From NCBI GenBank assembly GCA_011634665.1, contig WAEK01000029.1:125001-189000 (forward strand): a stretch of 64,000 bases of DNA, given 5' to 3'. This document shows, piece after piece, positions 16,770-29,042 of the stretch (position 1 is the first letter of the stretch; every line of letters begins with the position of its first letter). The notes beneath the pieces are model-generated. The model did no database searches and was not told the DNA's origin. It saw only the letters and a list, made by a program, of their open reading frames with translations. The stretch comes from Mortierella sp. BCC40632 (Eukaryota > Mortierellomycota > Mortierellomycetes > Mortierellales > Mortierellaceae). The position numbers and the translations under genes were made by a program.

Positions 16770-17699
16770 GCGATGCATCTATGCACCCATTCAAGAAGAC
16801 TATGTGCGATCGACACTCTCTTTCAACTGACACATGTCTGCGACTGATTCTCAGGAAAAAAAAAAAAAAAAAGAACCAGAGGTACCCCAAACCATCCACA
16901 AGAGAATGGGGTCGCTAGACAGTGATCAACCAGTCAGTGACGCGCTACATTTTCTTCCGCTCTCCCCAGTCTGCCTTCTTTCCATCGCACGCCTCTGCCT
17001 TATCGTGGCGACCCAGTCTGGTGGGTGTTTGTTGAACGGTTGACGATGACAATCAACACTACTCGCGTCTCGAGACACGTCAAAGGTCTACACTCTTGGT
17101 GGAGTCTTCCTCACTCGAGCAGCATGTCGAGAAGACCGCAGTCGCCCTCTTTCTCTCTCTCCCCAAAAGCAGGCAGAGCATCAAAAGCAGGCAGAGGATC
17201 TTGTGCTGGGCGCTGGGTACTGACCGACACGGGTCCAGAGCCAGAGTTGTCTGCATTCTCCTTCTCCTTGCCAGTCACTCTGGCCTTTTTCTTTTCTTTT
17301 CTCTTTTCTTTACCGCCGCTTTCTTCTTTCTTCACCACAACTCTCCTCTCCTTCCTCTCTACCACCACCGCCACCGCCACCACCACCACTCCCCTATCCT
17401 CCTCCACCATCCTCCATCACTTCTCGCTACTCCGCCATAACCACTCAGCTACATTCACCACTCAACCACAACCACAACTACAACCACAGCCACAGCCACC
17501 TCAACACTAACACAAGCCAACCTCGTTCAGGAGCTCCGAGTTATAGGTAGGTACAGCTGTGAGAATGGCTTTCCTACAGGGTAGTGTGGGGGGTATCAAG
17601 GTCTATCGCCGAGCCCAGGTGCAGGTTTCTCCTTATGTGTGTGAGTAGTGAGCGGGTGAGTGTTTGTCTTCTCCTCTCTTTTCTTTCTTTCTTTTTTTT

Positions 17700-17820
17700 A
17701 CCTTTTGCCTTTGCCTTTTGCCTTTGCCTTTTGCTTTTTGCCTTTTGCTTTTTGCCTTTTGCTTTTTGCCTTTTGCTTTTTGCCTTTTCCATTTTCCCTT
17801 TTCCATTTCCCTTTTCCCTT
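17700..17820 (+). repeat. TTTTGCC/TTTTGCT minisatellite (left-arm copy)
   Basis: Tandem units of TTTTGCCTTTTGCTTT type grade into TTTTCCC/TTTTCCA units. The right-arm copy lies at about 22480-22600, with fewer units. Confidence 0.85.
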
Positions 17821-18519
17821 TTGCCTGTCTTTTATCCTCTCTTTCTCTTTTCTGCTCTCTTCTTTCCTCTTGTCGTTTTGTATTTGGGATCGATAGGAAT
17901 AGCTTCGAGGTCTCTCTGATGATGTTTGGTGGCGATGCTCGGACTGGAGGCCACCAGACCACCAGTCCCATCCATCCCCACTCTTCTGCTCTTCGTTCAA
18001 GATCCCATACTACCCAGCCTCTCTTTTCTCTTTTCTTAGACTCGCAGCAACGGGGGGCGAAGCACTCATCGAGACCGGATGTGGGACTGGATGCAGGACT
18101 TGTCACAGGAGACTTGGACACAGGATTAAACTCAGGACTGGATACAAGACTGGGTACAGTAGTCTCCCCTCGAGGATACGACTTCACCAACACATGATAC
18201 CAGGATCTTTCAGGTAGGTTGCAAAGGCAGCCTACCAGCACTGAGAGGGTGTATCCCATCCCCTCTCCCTGCTGGGGGGCGTGTTCTCGTGGGACAGGAC
18301 CAGGCGTAGAATTGAGAGGAGCATGCCCTCCAAGGGTGGGAGGGCGGCAAGGTGAGGGCATGCTCCGCGTTGGTAACCGGAGAGAGCATGCACCCCTACG
18401 GGTAGGTGGGAGGGTAAGAGGGGTGCATACTCTCCCATGGCTGGGAGGGAGGGGTTACCAAAGGGGGGCATACTCCCCATCGGGCAGGTGGGAGGGTAAG
18501 AGGGGGGTGTGCTCCCCAC

Positions 18520-18840
18520 TTGATGGTGGATGGGCAAAATGGATGGGTAAAATGGAATGGCAAGCAGGTAGGTGAAATGGAATGAGCAAAAGGCAGGTGA
18601 AATGAATAATAAGGGCGGAAAAAGGAGGATGAAATGGAATAAATCAAATGGAGAAATAAAATGGGATAAATAAAGCGGAACAGGCGAAAATGGATAAAAA
18701 AAATGGACAGGCGAATGGAGAGGTAAGTGGATAGTTAAGTGGATAGGCAAGTGGACAGGCGGGTGGATAGGTAAGTGGACAGGCGGGTGGAGAGGTAGGT
18801 GGAGAGGTAAGTGGATTGGAGCAGGACAAGAGCGAGAACA
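18520..18840 (+). repeat. Irregular GTGGATAGGCAAGTGGACAG-type minisatellite (left-arm copy)
   Basis: Short repeats such as GTGGATAGG, AAGTGGACAG and CGGGTGGAGAGG, preceded by AAATGGAATAA-type units. The corresponding right-arm block (about 21520-21790) uses similar words in a clearly different order, making this the most diverged internal part of the palindrome. Confidence 0.8.
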
Positions 18841-19674
18841 CACTCCCCTTGGGTTGGTGGGAGTGGAGGGGAAGAGGGAGAGGGGTCACCAGGACTCGGT
18901 GCTGTCTAACATTTCCTCTTACCTTTGGCCACTCTTGTAGATCTGGCCTCAAGATATGGTCCACAAGTTGATCCAAGTCGACGGCGCGAGAACCAACGGA
19001 CAACCAAGATCATCACCATAATAGAGAACGACAGGGACAGGACCCCAACAATACCAAACAATTATAAAACAATAAATCCTCCTTTGATATCCTGACATCT
19101 CCACAGTCCGATAAACCACTCCATGGTCATCTTTCTCTTCTACCCCATTTCCACACCTCTCGGACAGAGCAGGTGTCATATCTTGGCTACACTTTGTGAT
19201 CTTGCTTGTATAATTATTTGAATCCTTTTACTCTTTCATTTCTCTCTCTCACATGTGCATGCTCTCTCAGCTGCTGTATCTTTATCCAAGTCTCTTATCA
19301 CTCCAAGTCTCTGTCATCATAGATACACACGACATCTCTACTCTCGACAATACGCGGATCAAATCTACCAGCCTCATGGTAAGCACTCTACTCTATGCGA
19401 TTGCTCGAGGCCAAACGCACCTTTCCTACCACACTAAAGTACTGGATCACTGGTACACGATGGAATGCACTACTTGTACATGGTCATGTCTGCACGTCAC
19501 TGTATTCAGATACAGACCCAACTGGCCACGATCAAATAACACACGACTTCTATTGAATCTGCAATCTGGTTAAATTTTGCGTTCGGTTGATGCCTGACGA
19601 GGTGATCTCAAACGAAGGGAAGCTTCATGTTAGGTTCACTTCAGCCCTTATGAGAGATGAATACAAGACATTAA

Positions 19675-19950
19675 GGATCCCTGATCTTAGTCTTCAATAA
19701 GTTTGAATGGACTCAGTCCCATCAACTACTCGATCGGCACTTAAAAAAAAAAAAAAAGACGACCCCCTGCTCTGGCTCTGTGAGGATTGGGTTGTCAATT
19801 CAGCTGGGACGACCCCCTAAATTAAGGCCCTTTGCAAAGATACAATTTATCAGAGCTTTGATTCTCGGATACAGAAAAACTGCTATTGTTGTGAACTTGA
19901 TATATTTGGAGGAACGTGTGGTTGAGATGTTGGCGCCAATAGTCTACTAG
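19675..19950 (+). pseudogene. Protein-like open segment in the spacer, unknown, possibly degenerate or exonic
   Basis: A stop-to-stop frame of about 91 codons without its own ATG start. It reads like ordinary protein on both sides of an internal Lys run made by the poly-A tract: FNKFEWTQSHQLLDRHL before it, RPFAKIQFIRALILGYR and NLIYLEERVVEMLAPIVY after it. A different frame just upstream (about 19580-19701) also reads smoothly (KLHVRFTSALMRDEYK). Frame changes without clear splice sites suggest either a decayed gene or exons whose junctions I cannot see. No family recognised. Confidence 0.3.
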
Positions 19951-20181
19951 GTTTGAATCTAGAAGCTTTAACTTTTGACTTGTTTAACATCTTGTTTTTT
20001 TTTTTTTTTTTTTTTTTTGTTTGATTGACCTCGCTAGATGTTTTATTCGTCGGTGCGCGTCCACCCATGCTTTCTAGAGGACAGGGCCACCGCTGTCTCC
20101 TTTAGAAAAGAAAGCTATCTAATAAATAAAGCGAAGGTGGAGGAGGATGACCTAGAACGAAATGTGTAAGAATAAAAATAA

Positions 20182-20601
20182 AAAACAGGAAAGGCCCTTT
20201 GTTTTTTTTCTCTTGTCTTATTTATCCTCGATCCTGTCGCCATTACGGACTCTGCAGATTCTCAGGTCGATAAGTCAACTTGGCTGAAACTACAAACCCT
20301 TCGTTGCTCGGTGGGAGTTGGGTTCCAGGATATTTTAGGATATAGAAGATATGCACAAGAACCTACATGTATCGACTCAGTCGAGTGGAGCCGAGTCACG
20401 ATGATCAAACATGGCATCATTGTAGGAAGTCCCAAAGATTGGATCTTATTCCACGATGGATATTCTCAATTACCAATAGCCTTTAGGCTACTCGAGGTAT
20501 ATCACGACCCGAAACAGCCTATCTATGTGGATATTCGAATCGTTCTTCCAGATCTCTATGCTGCACACGTGGGACTGCGGACGATGTCATTCCCTTTCTG
20601 A
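20182..20601 (+). CDS. Uncharacterised open reading frame in the palindrome spacer
   Basis: Stop-to-stop frame of 139 codons ending in TGA at 20599-20601. No ATG lies near its 5' end; the first ATG comes late, at the MIKHG segment, so it is probably a terminal exon or a relic. The composition is balanced and protein-like: DKSTWLKLQTLRCSVG, TCIDSVEWSRV, GSPKDWILFHDGYSQLP, LLEVYHDPKQPIYVDIRI, VLPDLYAAHVGL. There are no low-complexity runs, unlike the arms. Possible acceptors are CTGCAG (about 20257) or TCTCAG. The family was not recognised; a transposon-derived or host gene fragment is possible. Confidence 0.4.
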   Translation, partial: KTGKALCFFSLVLFILDPVAITDSADSQVDKSTWLKLQTLRCSVGVGFQDILGYRRYAQEPTCIDSVEWSRVTMIKHGIIVGSPKDWILFHDGYSQLPIAFRLLEVYHDPKQPIYVDIRIVLPDLYAAHVGLRTMSFPF

Positions 20602-20738
20602 AAGAGAGTGATCTCCCACAAGAGATAGTGTGCTTACACGACACGCACACAATAGGGTATAAATGTGGAAAGTTAAGAAAACAGTAGGCTTGTCAGTTCA
20701 TAATGTGTACAGGGAGCATTGTCGATGCGTTAGGCCAC

Positions 20739-23533
20739 CGCAAAATTTAACCAGATTGCAGATTCAATAGAAGTCGTGTGTTATTTGATCGTGGCCAGTT
20801 GGGTCTGTATCTGAATACAGTGACGTGCAGACATGACCATGTACAAGTAGTGCATTCCATCGTGTACCAGTGATCCAGTACTTTAGTGTGGTAGGAAAGG
20901 TGCGTTTGGCCTCGAGCAATCGCATAGAGTAGAGTGCTTACCATGAGGCTGGTAGATTTGATCCGCGTATTGTCGAGAGTAGAGATGTCGTGTGTATCTA
21001 TGATGACAGAGACTTGGAGTGATAAGAGACTTGGATAAAGATACAGCAGCTGAGAGAGCATGCACATGTGAGAGAGAGAAATGAAAGAGTAAAAGGATTC
21101 AAATAATTATACAAGCAAGATCACAAAGTGTAGCCAAGATATGACACCTGCTCTGTCCGAGAGGTGTGGAAATGGGGTAGAAGAGAAAGATGACCATGGA
21201 GTGGTTTATCGGACTGTGGAGATGTCAGGATATCAAAGGAGGATTTATTGTTTTATAATTGTTTGGTATTGTTGGGGTCCTGTCCCTGTCGTTCTCTATT
21301 ATGGTGATGATCTTGGTTGTCCGTTGGTTCTCGCGCCGTCGACTTGGATCAACTTGTGGACCATATCTTGAGGCCAGATCTACAAGAGTGGCCAAAGGTA
21401 AGAGGAAATGTTAGACAGCACCGAGTCCTGGTGACCCCTCTCCCTCTTCCCCTCCACTCCCACCAACCCAAGGGGAGTGTGTTCTCGCTCTTGTCCTGCT
21501 CCAATCCACTTACCTCTCCACCTACCCTCCCACCCGCCTGTCCGTCCACCTATCCACCCATCCTGTCGTTTTGTCCACTTGCCTATATCCTTAACTATAT
21601 TTATCCACTCCCGTTCCATTCGTTTGTCCACCTATCCACTCGCCTGTCCACTTACCTATCCACTCGCCCCTCTCCGCATCATCCACTCCGCTCGCCTCCA
21701 CTTACCTATCCACTCACCTACCCTTTCATTGCCTATCCGCCTCACCCTGCCCTATCGCATTTATCCGCCCATCCATCCACTTGCCCATCCACCATCAGGT
21801 GGGGACGCCCCCCTCTTCCCTCCCACCTGCCCGATGGGGAGTATGCCCCCTTGGTAACCCTCCCTCCCAGCCATGGAGAGTATGCCCCTCTTGCCCTCCC
21901 ACCTACCCGTAGGGGTGCATGCTCTCCGGTTACCAACGCGGGAGCATGCCCTCACCTTGCCGCCCTCCCACCCTTGGAGGGCATGCTCCTCTCAATTCTA
22001 CGCCTGGTCCTGTCCCACGAGAACACGCCCCCCAGCAGGGAGAGGGGATGGGATACACCCTCTCAGTGCTGGTAGGCTGCCTTTGCAACCTACCTGAAAG
22101 ATCCTGGTATCATGTGTTGGTGAAGTCGTATCCTCGAGGGGAGACTACTGTACCCAGTCTTGTATCCAGTCCTGAGTTTAATCCTGTGTCCAAGTCTCCT
22201 GTGACAAGTCCTGCATCCAGTCCTACATCCGGTCTCGATGAGTGCTTCGCTCCCGTTGCTGCGAGTCTAAGAAAAGAGAAAAGAGAGGCTGGGTAGTATG
22301 GGATCTTGAACGAAGAGCAGAAGAGTGGGGATGGATGGGACTGGTGGTCTGGTGGCCTCCAGTCCGAGCATCGCCACCAAACATCATCAGAGAGACCTCG
22401 AAGCTATTCCTATCGATCCCAAATACAAAACGACAAGAGGAAAGAAGAGAGCAGAAAAGAGAAAGAGAGGATAAAAGACAGGCAAAAGGGAAAAGGGAAA
22501 TGGAAAAGGGAAAATGGAAAAGGCAAAAAGCAAAAGGCAAAAAGCAAAAGGCAAAAAGCAAAAGGCAAAAGGCAAAAGGCAAAGGCAAAAGGTAAAAAAA
22601 AGAAAGAAAGAAAAGAGAGGAGAAGACAAACACTCACCCGCTCACTACTCACACACATAAGGAGAAACCTGCACCTGGGCTCGGCGATAGACCTTGATAC
22701 CCCCCACACTACCCTGTAGGAAAGCCATTCTCACAGCTGTACCTACCTATAACTCGGAGCTCCTGAACGAGGTTGGCTTGTGTTAGTGTTGAGGTGGCTG
22801 TGGCTGTGGTTGTAGTTGTGGTTGTGGTTGAGTGGTGAATGTAGCTGAGTGGTTATGGCGGAGTAGCGAGAAGTGATGGAGGATGGTGGAGGAGGATAGG
22901 GGAGTGGTGGTGGTGGTGGTGGCGGTGGTGGTAGTGGAAGAGAGGAAGGAGAGGAGAGTTGTGGTGAAGAAAGAAGAAAGCGGCGGTAAAAGAAAAAGAA
23001 AAAAAAAAGAAAAAAGGCCAGAGTGACTGGCAAGGAGAAGGAGAATGCAGACAACTCTGGCTCTGGACCCGTGTCGGTCAGTACCAGCGCCCAGCACAAG
23101 ATCCTCTGCCTGCTTTTGATGCTCTGCCTGCTTTTGGGGAGAGAGAGAAAGAGGGCGACTGCGGTCTTCTCGACATGCTGCTCGAGTGAGGAAGACTCCA
23201 CCAAGAGTGTAGACCTTTGACGTGTCTCGAGACGCGAGTAGTGTTGATTGTCATCGTCAACCGTTCAACAAACACCCACCAGACTGGGTCGCCACGATAA
23301 GGCAGAGGCGTGCGATGGAAAGAAGGCAGACTGGGGGAGAGCGGAAGAAAATGTAGCGCGTCACTGACTGGTTGATCACTGTCTAGCGACCCCGACCCCA
23401 TGGATGGTTTGTGGATGGTTTTTTTTTACCTTTGGTTTTTTTTTCCTGTGGAGAATCAGTCGCAGACATGTGTCAGTTGAAAGAGAGTGTCGATCGCACA
23501 TAGTCTTCTTGAATGGGTGCATAGATGCATCGC

Positions 23534-23570
<37 letters not shown>

Positions 23571-25478
23571 CAGCTCTCTCATCACACCAGTTATCTCTTC
23601 TCTTTCGCCTCTTTCGCCTCTTTCACCTCTTTCACCTGTAGGATCGTTTCTATGTTCGCTCCGTACATCTCGAAGTAGAACCCCTTCCTCCCATTTCCGA
23701 CTTCACCTCTAGTATAGGCGACAGCTAACACTCACCGCATCCCTTCTAGCTCTTTTTCTTTCTTTTCTTTTCTTTTCTTTCTCTTTTTTTCATATGCTCT
23801 TCTTGCTAGCCTTGAATTTTTTGCCACCTCTCTCTCTCTGTCTCTCCATCGCTGTCATGATTGGTTGTGCACAGACCCCTGACTGTTCAAAGGTTTCCTC
23901 CTCCTCCCCCCCCCAGCGCCTTTGATTCCTTTCTCTTGCCTTCTGGTCTGCCTAGTCTCGATGTCCACTTGACCTTGTCCCTCTGTTCTCAAGAGACAAC
24001 GGCGCAGCTTGGCTCCGAACCTTGGCTAGAGAGACATGGGTTTTCTTGGACCCGGGTCTGATTTTTTTTTCTTTATTCAAAATATGGCAACTACACAAGA
24101 GTGAATAGGCTTGCTGCTCTGTTTCCCAGTTATCTCTTGCTCCCAAGAAGTGTCAGAGGCAGAATATCTGCTACGGCTTTTGTGGCTACTAGAGAAGGCT
24201 GTCTATGCATCCACCACCTCGAGGCCATTGTGTGCTGTATACATTCGATTCCTCTCTTCACAAAGCAAGCTGTAAGGCTATATCTTTTTCAAGGAAGACG
24301 GAGATACAGAGCCACAGAGGGGAGAGAGACAGAGACAGAGAGCGAGAACCAACCGCAAGCTGAACTATGCGATAAAGTATGAGGGTTTCTCTGTGGCCTT
24401 TTCTTTCAGTCAAGGTCAGCAAGCTTTTTCCTGCTCCACTATCTGCCTCTGCTTCTGCCTCTGCTTCTGCCTCTGTCTCCCTCTTTTTTTTTTTTTTGTC
24501 AAGACCGATAAGCAAACCTCTCTGGATCTTTGATCCAAGCAAACTATGGGTGCATAACTGCCTTGGACAGAGTACTATCAAATTGCTCCGCAATGCTGAA
24601 GGTACTCCTTGATATCATTCAAAGAAATATACCGCATAGATGTCAACAACAAGAAAATTGAAAAATGGTTAAGGCTGGCATCTTGGCCTGCCAATCACAC
24701 TTTTACTACTGGTCGCTATTTTTTTTTTTTTTTTTTTTTTTGTCACCCAGATCCCGATCTCTTCCTTCCTTTCTCTTACTCGCTCTTTTTCTCAGATTGT
24801 CTTCTCTAGGGCGAATAAATACTGTAGAGTGATGATTCAAAGGCAGGAGTGAGGGGCGAGGAATGAGCAGAGTGAAGTAAGGTAGAGTGGGTGAGGGAAG
24901 TGGAAGTGGAATGGGGAAGGGAGCAGGAGGAGTAGACGGTGGAGAGAGAGAGAGAGAGGAAGGGAGGATCGCCATCTCCACCAAGTTCGCGTAGGTAGCC
25001 GACGGTCTCTACACCAAGGGACCAGCTTTGGTTTGATGTAAGCTGGCAGGCAGAGTAAGTTGAGTTTGTCAGCAGATAGAAAGGTACTCAGCGAGGCCAG
25101 AAGGCAGCCAGTAAGCAAAACAATGGGACAGAATACCAAAGCGACTGTGTGTGTGTGTTGCTTGCCAGGTAAATGGACACAAGGATGACGACATTGTAAT
25201 AACCAGAGCTGACCTGAGAGAAGGAGGAGGAGGAGGAGGAGGGAGGAGGAGGAGGAGGAGGAGGAGGAGGAGGAGGAGGAGGAGGAGGAGGAGAGAAACA
25301 GAACTGAGAAAAAAGGCCATGGCTGGTTGGTGTGATCGTGCTGGTTGACTCTTTTGCTTGAGCGGCATGAATCCATGTTCAAAGAGGGCCTCTTGTCCCT
25401 TGGTTCACAGAAGAAAAAAGAAGGAGAAGAAGGGGGAGGGCCAGAAGGCGAATCCAGAAGGCGCTAATGGAAACAGCG

Positions 25479-25519
<41 letters not shown>

Positions 25520-28064
25520 TCGAGACCAAGGCAGAAGTGAGGATCTGGCATTGACGAAGTGAATGGGAGGCATCTGGAGGGCTCCTGGGGTAGCAAAGGG
25601 TGGGGGGGTGGGGATAGAAAGAGAGGGCCTAGTCAAATGTCCTCCAGAAGAGGGAGAACGGAAACCGGAAGATGCGGCAGTTAGCCTGAGTTGAGGACTT
25701 TTTGCTCGAGAAGGTTCGATCCCTCTCTCTATGAGGGACAAGAGAGTAGGGATCGAGTCTTGAGCCAACACGGCTAGAAACAGTCGATGGCATGCTCTAC
25801 GGCACTTTTCTTCAGCTTACCGACACTCTTGAACAAAAAAATACTGTAGGCGGATTTACTCCGCGAAGGAGATCCATGATCGTACTCCTACAGACTGTAG
25901 TGTCCTTGTCTTGTTGAGGATGAACAAGTAGATAGATAGAGAGAAGGAGGGAAGGAGGGAAGGAGGGAAGGAGGGAGGGAGGAGGAGGAGAGAAAGACTC
26001 GCTGAGTGGTGTGAAGTGTCGTCGCCACATCTACTGTTTTCGTTTTCTTTCGATAGAGAGATTAGCCAGAGCAGGGCCTTGCAAAAGATGAATGGGACAA
26101 AGACGACTTGTTCTCGCAGACAGGACATTCAAGCCAACAACCCATGTCCATGCTTGGTTTATCTGAGGCCTGTAGACTCTTCAGCAGTTTGAGATAGACT
26201 TCCCGGCTCTGGTGTGGGTAATACGACCATACCAACATCCACTGGTGCCAACCTTGAGATATGGTCAACATGAACAGAGTGTGTTTTTAAAAAAAAAAAA
26301 AAAAATGGGGTTGGTTCTCTTGGAGCAGGCCCTCTCGACCTCCCCTTCACTCTCACCCACTACCTACCCACCGCCCACCTTCTACCCTCTATCCATCCAC
26401 CCCAGAATCACCACCCTTCTTCCCTCTCACTCCTTCTTCCCTCTCACTCCTTCTTCCCTCTCACTCCTGGTCGAAAGAGGCCTGTAGTAGCATGTGCAAG
26501 CATAGTGCTTCACCATGGCACCTCTTGGCATGACAAGCAACAACACAGCGATCCAATGAGAAAACACGCTGATCGATTCACGTATTCTCTCCCATGGTTA
26601 CACACACACACAAGATCAGTAGGCCAAGTGCGCGCTGGAGAGAGAGACAGAGAGGGAGGAAAGGGAGGAGTGGGAGGGGTAGGAAGAGAGAGAGACCCAT
26701 GGTCCAGACCATGGTCCTTGTCTGGGTAGCCAGCATAGGGGAGGCTGGCCTTGAGTGAGCGGCCTTGAGTGAGCGGCCTTGGGTGAACGACCTTGGAAGA
26801 GACAGGAGCAGAGAGGAAAAAGAGGTAAATGAGGTTCTCTCATGCAGCTCGATGACAACCATGTCGCGTTGATGGGAGGATGGATGGAGCACAGGCAAGG
26901 CAACGGTGTGACCAACGAGAGCGGTCTCTCTTTCCACTCCTTTGGGCGACCCCCTTTTTTCTTTTGCTTTGCCCAACGTAGTTCAGCCCAGTCAGTGCAT
27001 TAATGCATGGGGGCATGGGGAGACAAGGGTTTTTTTTTTTTTTTTTTTTTTTTTCCTTCTTCCCTTCCCTTCCCTTCCCTTCCCTTCCCTTCCCTTTTCC
27101 TATATAACCCATGCCCGCTCGCCACCTCTTGCTCCTTGTCACTCTTCCTTCTCCCCTTCCTGGTCGCCCAAAAGCGGCCTGTCCTTCCCCTCTCGAGCTC
27201 CTCCTCACCACAGCCGTTCCCTCTCCCATCCATCCACAACCCTCTGCCGGTCTATCCCTGGATGCATTACCCATCCAGAGCGATGGATGCCACTGGAGCG
27301 ACAACCTCCAGAAGGCAACGGGACGGTGCGCGGTGGCTCTGACATGGAAGGCATGGATGTTTGGAGTCGAAGTCCGACGGATGATAGTGGCAGGGCCTTG
27401 TGGTATCCCCTTGAAGGGTTAGGAAGAATACCCCTCTCTCCAGCACCGTTTCTTACCCTCTCTCTCGGAGGCCAGCTAGTCTGACTCCAAGAGTCTGCGG
27501 TTTTTTTGGGGGCTCTCGGGAGGTAAAACTAGAAGAGCAACACAAGAAGGAGTGCCATGGTTTGCAGCCTGCTCGAGGCGCACTCTGCATAGATCCCTCA
27601 GAGTCTGAGGGTGAACTGATAGCAAACCACTCGATAGAACCATCTTCCTCTCCCTTCAAAAGACACATCCAGCACAATAATAAAAAAAGTCTTTCCTCTA
27701 CTCTCACTTCTCTCACTTCTCTCTTGCACTTCTCTGACTTCTCTCTCGCACTTTTCTCATTCTTCTCTCACTCCTCTCTCACTCCTCTCTCACTCCTCTC
27801 TCACTCCTCTTTCTTTCTGTCATGGAGCCAACATCGAACAGCAGATCGGCGTCCTGAACACTGTTACTTCGGTATTCCATATACCCCTTTCCTTCCTTCA
27901 TGCTCGCGGCAATACTATGTCTATGACGGCGTGATATCTAGAAACAACTCCAACACGGCGGACGAAAACATGACCATGTCTTTTTTTTACACTAAGTACT
28001 CAACCGCTGTTCGTTTGTATTGTTGACCCAGAGATCCCCTTTGTCGACCTTGCCAAATGACAAA
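20739..28064 (-). repeat. Right arm of the palindrome (7326 bp)
   Basis: Reverse complement of 12231-19581. It carries the same low-complexity blocks with altered copy numbers and no intact gene. Near the inner end an open plus-strand segment (21259-21397) encodes a hydrophobic stretch (IVGVLSLSFSIMVMILVV) followed by RWFSRRR and a strong donor AAAG|GTAAGAG. It could be a membrane-spanning exon, but it has no visible start or acceptor. Confidence 0.85.
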
Positions 28065-29042
28065 CAAAGGCAAAAAGAACCGCTGTGTCTGTTTATTGCC
28101 TAGTGTATGCTATTTTGAAGAGGTATTATTATTGTCCTAAGGAAGGAAGAATGGGGGAAGGTGGTGGAGGATCTTTGGTCTATCGTTTGAAAAAAAAAAG
28201 GTTTTTTTTTCTCTCCTTCTGCAGTTGGCTTGCCTGCTAGAGAAGTTTGAAGGCCCAAAAAATGACCTTTAAAAGAAGACAGTCTAGTATTCGGCCTGCT
28301 TCAGGCCTCTCTTGCTCCCTGTTTGCCTTCCTTGTAAGGTGTAACATGCATAACAGAAGAGAAGGGGCAAAATCTCTAATTCACAATGAAGATCTCTGTT
28401 TGGGGCCAAAGAGCGGAAGCAGGGGTCTCTGGTGAAACCAAATGAGGATGAGGGGCGAATTTCTTCTGTATGAGTAGCATTCTCTTGGCGATTCGGAACA
28501 TTGGCTCATTCCTAGATCCGCGCTCTCATCCGCCTAGGGAAAACTGACATCCTGATCCGAAGCCCGTGTTCTCTACCTGAAAGTAGATTCGCTCTCTTTC
28601 AATTGACAAGCAATCCAGAGGGTGTGTAAAGCGCCAGGCTGAAGACCATGGGTGGTAGGAAACTTGCCGCTACCCTATGCAATTGGAGATGGAGTACTGA
28701 TAGTGGACTAGGATCAGCTATTGAAACCCTCATGCGCCCTCCCCAAGTAGAAGATTCCGCGCTAGACCAAGGGTTTGGTGTCGATGGGCTCGATGGTATT
28801 ATTTTTGTCGACACTGCTAGGATAGTTTGTAGTGCTGGCGACCATGGCCCTCCTCCATGAATGAACCTGATGGTCTTGGAAGGTTGAGCTTGAGACTCAA
28901 TTAGGTGGCAAGGAAAGAGGCGCTTGTATGAGTGAAGGGGATAGATTGAACACAGTAAAGAGTGACATGGCAGATGGACTACCACGACTGGTAGATTTTG
29001 TAGAGCAGTGCAGCACAGGGTTCAAGATACCAGATTTGGACA
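28065..29042. other. Region between the palindrome and the CDGSH gene, no firm gene
   Basis: Weak candidates only. A plus-strand ATG frame at 28648-28860 (70 aa, including SALDQGFGVDGLDGIIFVD) has protein-like composition. The minus strand is open over the same bases (28599-28985). One is likely the shadow of the other, and neither was recognised. Confidence 0.4.

Larger units (their letters stand above)
12231..19581 (+). repeat. Left arm of the palindrome (7351 bp)
   Basis: Reading frames here are low-complexity products of CT, TCC, TTTTGCC and GTGGATAGG-type repeats. A few short protein-like frames exist: around 14017-14223 (REVYLKLLKSLQASDK), around 15560-15775 on the minus strand (PLWIFDPSKLWVHN) and around 17111-17300 on the minus strand. 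None has a start, good splice context and length together. I found no intact gene. Confidence 0.85.
19582..20738 (+). other. Unique spacer between the palindrome arms
   Basis: 1157 bp present once. It is less repetitive than the arms (one poly-A at about 19743-19757 and one poly-T at about 19997-20018) and contains open, protein-like plus-strand segments, listed separately. Confidence 0.85.
12231..28064. repeat. Giant imperfect palindrome: two ~7.3-kb inverted arms and a 1157-bp spacer
   Basis: Sequence from 12231 to 19581 reappears in reverse complement from 28064 down to 20739. The outer ends match as TTTGTCATTT against AAATGACAAA, and the inner ends as AAATTTTGCG against CGCAAAATTT. Many blocks in between were checked by eye, and long stretches are base-for-base identical (for example 12650-12880 against 27650-27420). 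Differences are mostly homopolymer lengths, microsatellite copy number, one diverged minisatellite block (about 18520-18840 against 21520-21790) and point changes in the outermost ~300 bp. No target-site duplication or transposase is evident. Confidence 0.93.

Noticed and set aside
17633..18361. 242-aa minus-strand frame (and its right-arm mirror)
   Set aside because: Mostly KGKRQKAK-type repeats from the TTTTGCC minisatellite, and the frame is altered in the other arm.
19253..19573. 106-aa frame in the left arm, repeated at 20747-21067
   Set aside because: It comes from identical arm sequence. Several frames on both strands are open here, with no domain and no consistent splice model.
12231..28064. 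A giant terminal-inverted-repeat transposon
   Set aside because: No transposase-like motif, no target-site duplication, and arms far longer than usual terminal repeats. The core fragments match no transposon I know.
28648..28860. 70-aa ATG frame downstream of the palindrome
   Set aside because: Composition is protein-like, but the opposite strand is open too and nothing was recognised. It is kept only as a remark in the regional entry.
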